DNA from: PCC-6406 sp964353225
GTDB taxonomy: Bacteria; Cyanobacteriota; Cyanobacteriia; Phormidesmidales; Phormidesmidaceae
Assembly (NCBI GenBank): GCA_964353225.1
Contig: CAYGVA010000093.1
Coordinates: 1-14,919, forward strand
Direction: 5' to 3'
Length of the DNA: 14,919 nucleotides
Shown: positions 14,132 through 14,919 of the stretch, piece by piece
How positions within the stretch are numbered: the stretch's first letter is position 1
Layout of the letters: the number at the start of each line of letters is the position of its first letter
Translations under genes and position numbers: made by a program
Notes under the pieces: generated by a model
The model's database searches: none
What the model was told of the DNA's origin: nothing
The model's input: the letters and a program-made list of their open reading frames with translations, nothing else

Positions 14132-14536
14132 TCAAAGATTTGTTGATATCGCCTGCACAGGACAGGTGGGAATGCATTGTTCGCAGACAATACAGCGCGA
14201 TCGCGCAAATGTGAGTTTAAAGCTGTCGGGGGCGAGGGTCAGGGCTCGGGTGGGGCACACCCCGGTGCAGAGCCCGCAGTGGACGCAACTGTCTTCGTCA
14301 ATCAAAATTTCGCGGTTGGCCTGGGAAACCCCGATGTCGTTGTCTTCTAACCAGCCGATCGCCTCCTCCAGTTGGTCAATATCCCCCGAGAGTTCCACCA
14401 CTACCTTGCCAATTTGGTTGGGGGCCACCTGGGCGCGGATGATGTTGGCGGCCACATTAAAGTCCTTCGCCAATCGGTAGGTAATCGGTTGGTGAATTGC
14501 TCGCTTAGGAAAGGTGAGCGTTACGCGTTTTTTCAT
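14132..14536 (-). CDS. NIL-domain protein with two [4Fe-4S] clusters
   Basis: The protein has 134 residues. The N-terminal ~74 (MKKRVTLTFPKRAIHQPITY..., then KVVVELSGDIDQLEEAIGWL) form a NIL domain, an ACT-like fold known from methionine transporters and ferredoxin fusions. The C-terminus is a bacterial-type ferredoxin with two full cluster motifs: C84-x2-C87-x2-C90-x3-C94-P and C115-x2-C118-x2-C121-x3-C125-P. It should carry electrons in the cytosol. The NIL part may bind a small ligand or methionine-related partner. This fusion is common in cyanobacteria, and some members are linked to sulfur or methionine metabolism. The ATG at 14536 lies 57 bp after the ScpA-like gene. Confidence 0.92.
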   Translation of the reverse strand: MKKRVTLTFPKRAIHQPITYRLAKDFNVAANIIRAQVAPNQIGKVVVELSGDIDQLEEAIGWLEDNDIGVSQANREILIDEDSCVHCGLCTGVCPTRALTLAPDSFKLTFARSRCIVCEQCIPTCPVQAISTNL

Positions 14537-14593
14537 GGCTCTAATCCGCTCCAGTCAGCGCTCTGTCAAAGCATCGGTCCTGACCCCTTTCCT

Positions 14594-14919
14594 TCAGTCA
14601 GGAAGTGCATAGGTGGAAATGTTAGTCCCCGCTTCACCGGGTTGCTCATGTTTGAGATTGCGGACCTGTAGGTCCTGATAAAACTCCTCTTGGGAGAGTT
14701 CTACCTTGGATTGGGCCGAAAGATAGAGCAATCCCCAAAATATCCCGACGCGATCATGTTTGACCGCCGCCTCTGGGGTATCAAATTCGTCGTCTTGGTT
14801 GAGGATTTCGGGGCGATAGCTGGGCCATTGCCGGAGTAGCTCTTCAAAGTCTAGCCAGCTAAACTCCGCTTCAATATCGTCCCAATATTGATCAATAAAG
14901 GCTTCTAGGGCAGCGGCAA
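14594..14919 (-). CDS. scpA: Segregation and condensation protein A, C-terminal part (partial)
   Basis: The frame enters from beyond the right edge and ends at the TGA at 14594-14596. Its last 107 residues are visible. They read FIDQYWDDIEAEF, WLDFEELLRQWPSYRPE, then KHDRVGIFWGLLYLSAQSKVELSQEEFYQDLQV near the end. The FEEL segment, and the helix followed by L-S-A-Q-x-K-V-E-L-x-Q-x-x-F-Y-x-D, fit the C-terminal winged helix of ScpA, the kleisin of the SMC-ScpAB chromosome-condensing complex, in its cyanobacterial form. The N-terminal half, which would settle the call, is outside the window. The last ~15 residues (EQPGEAGTNISTYALPD) are an unstructured tail. It may share a transcript with the ferredoxin gene, 57 bp downstream. 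Confidence 0.6.
   Translation of the reverse strand, partial: AAALEAFIDQYWDDIEAEFSWLDFEELLRQWPSYRPEILNQDDEFDTPEAAVKHDRVGIFWGLLYLSAQSKVELSQEEFYQDLQVRNLKHEQPGEAGTNISTYALPD

Overview
The window looks like ordinary chromosomal DNA from a cyanobacterium. The highly iterated palindrome GCGATCGC (HIP1) occurs about ten times between 3040 and 14204. Several genes are typical of cyanobacteria: a DICT-domain histidine kinase, a ComFB-family protein, a VKOR-type thioredoxin domain and a NIL-domain ferredoxin. Dispersed repeats of the 'CCCTCTCCCC / TTCGACTCCGCTCAGG / TAGGTTGGGTG' kind are also characteristic of filamentous and Leptolyngbya-like cyanobacteria. No rRNA, tRNA, CRISPR array, transposase or phage gene was seen. 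The genus cannot be named from the sequence alone.

Layout, left to right. Positions 1-2321 hold an AT-rich module on the plus strand, a membrane-anchored family 2 glycosyltransferase followed by a TVP38/DedA-type membrane protein, flanked on both sides by dispersed inverted repeats. A secreted TPR protein follows on the minus strand (2322-3242). Positions 3243-4300 are gene-poor. They carry one weak small membrane ORF, a perfect 15-bp palindromic hairpin that contains a consensus CRP-type site, and an unlisted but convincing 50-residue ORF (4128-4280) with a strong ribosome binding site. Positions 6289 down to 4304 form a tightly packed minus-strand operon: ECF sigma factor, membrane anti-sigma factor, and a thioredoxin-fold lipoprotein. 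A family 39-like membrane glycosyltransferase (7940-6387) lies upstream of it on the same strand. Next come a DICT-domain histidine kinase with a degenerate ATP-binding half (9599-8079) and a ComFB-family protein (10086-9736), again on the minus strand. On the plus strand are an alpha/beta-hydrolase-like protein, acetolactate synthase large subunit (ilvB) and a YraN-family protein. The right end returns to the minus strand with the C-terminus of a ScpA-like protein, a NIL/2x[4Fe-4S] ferredoxin and a small conserved-looking membrane protein.

How they may work together. The sigma/anti-sigma/lipoprotein operon is the clearest functional unit and suggests a response to an envelope or disulfide signal. 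The DICT kinase and the ComFB protein are neighbours from families both linked to cyclic-dinucleotide or two-component signalling, so they may form a small signalling pair. The two left-end membrane genes look like an envelope or lipid-linked sugar module with a base composition unlike the rest. The other genes are housekeeping or isolated.
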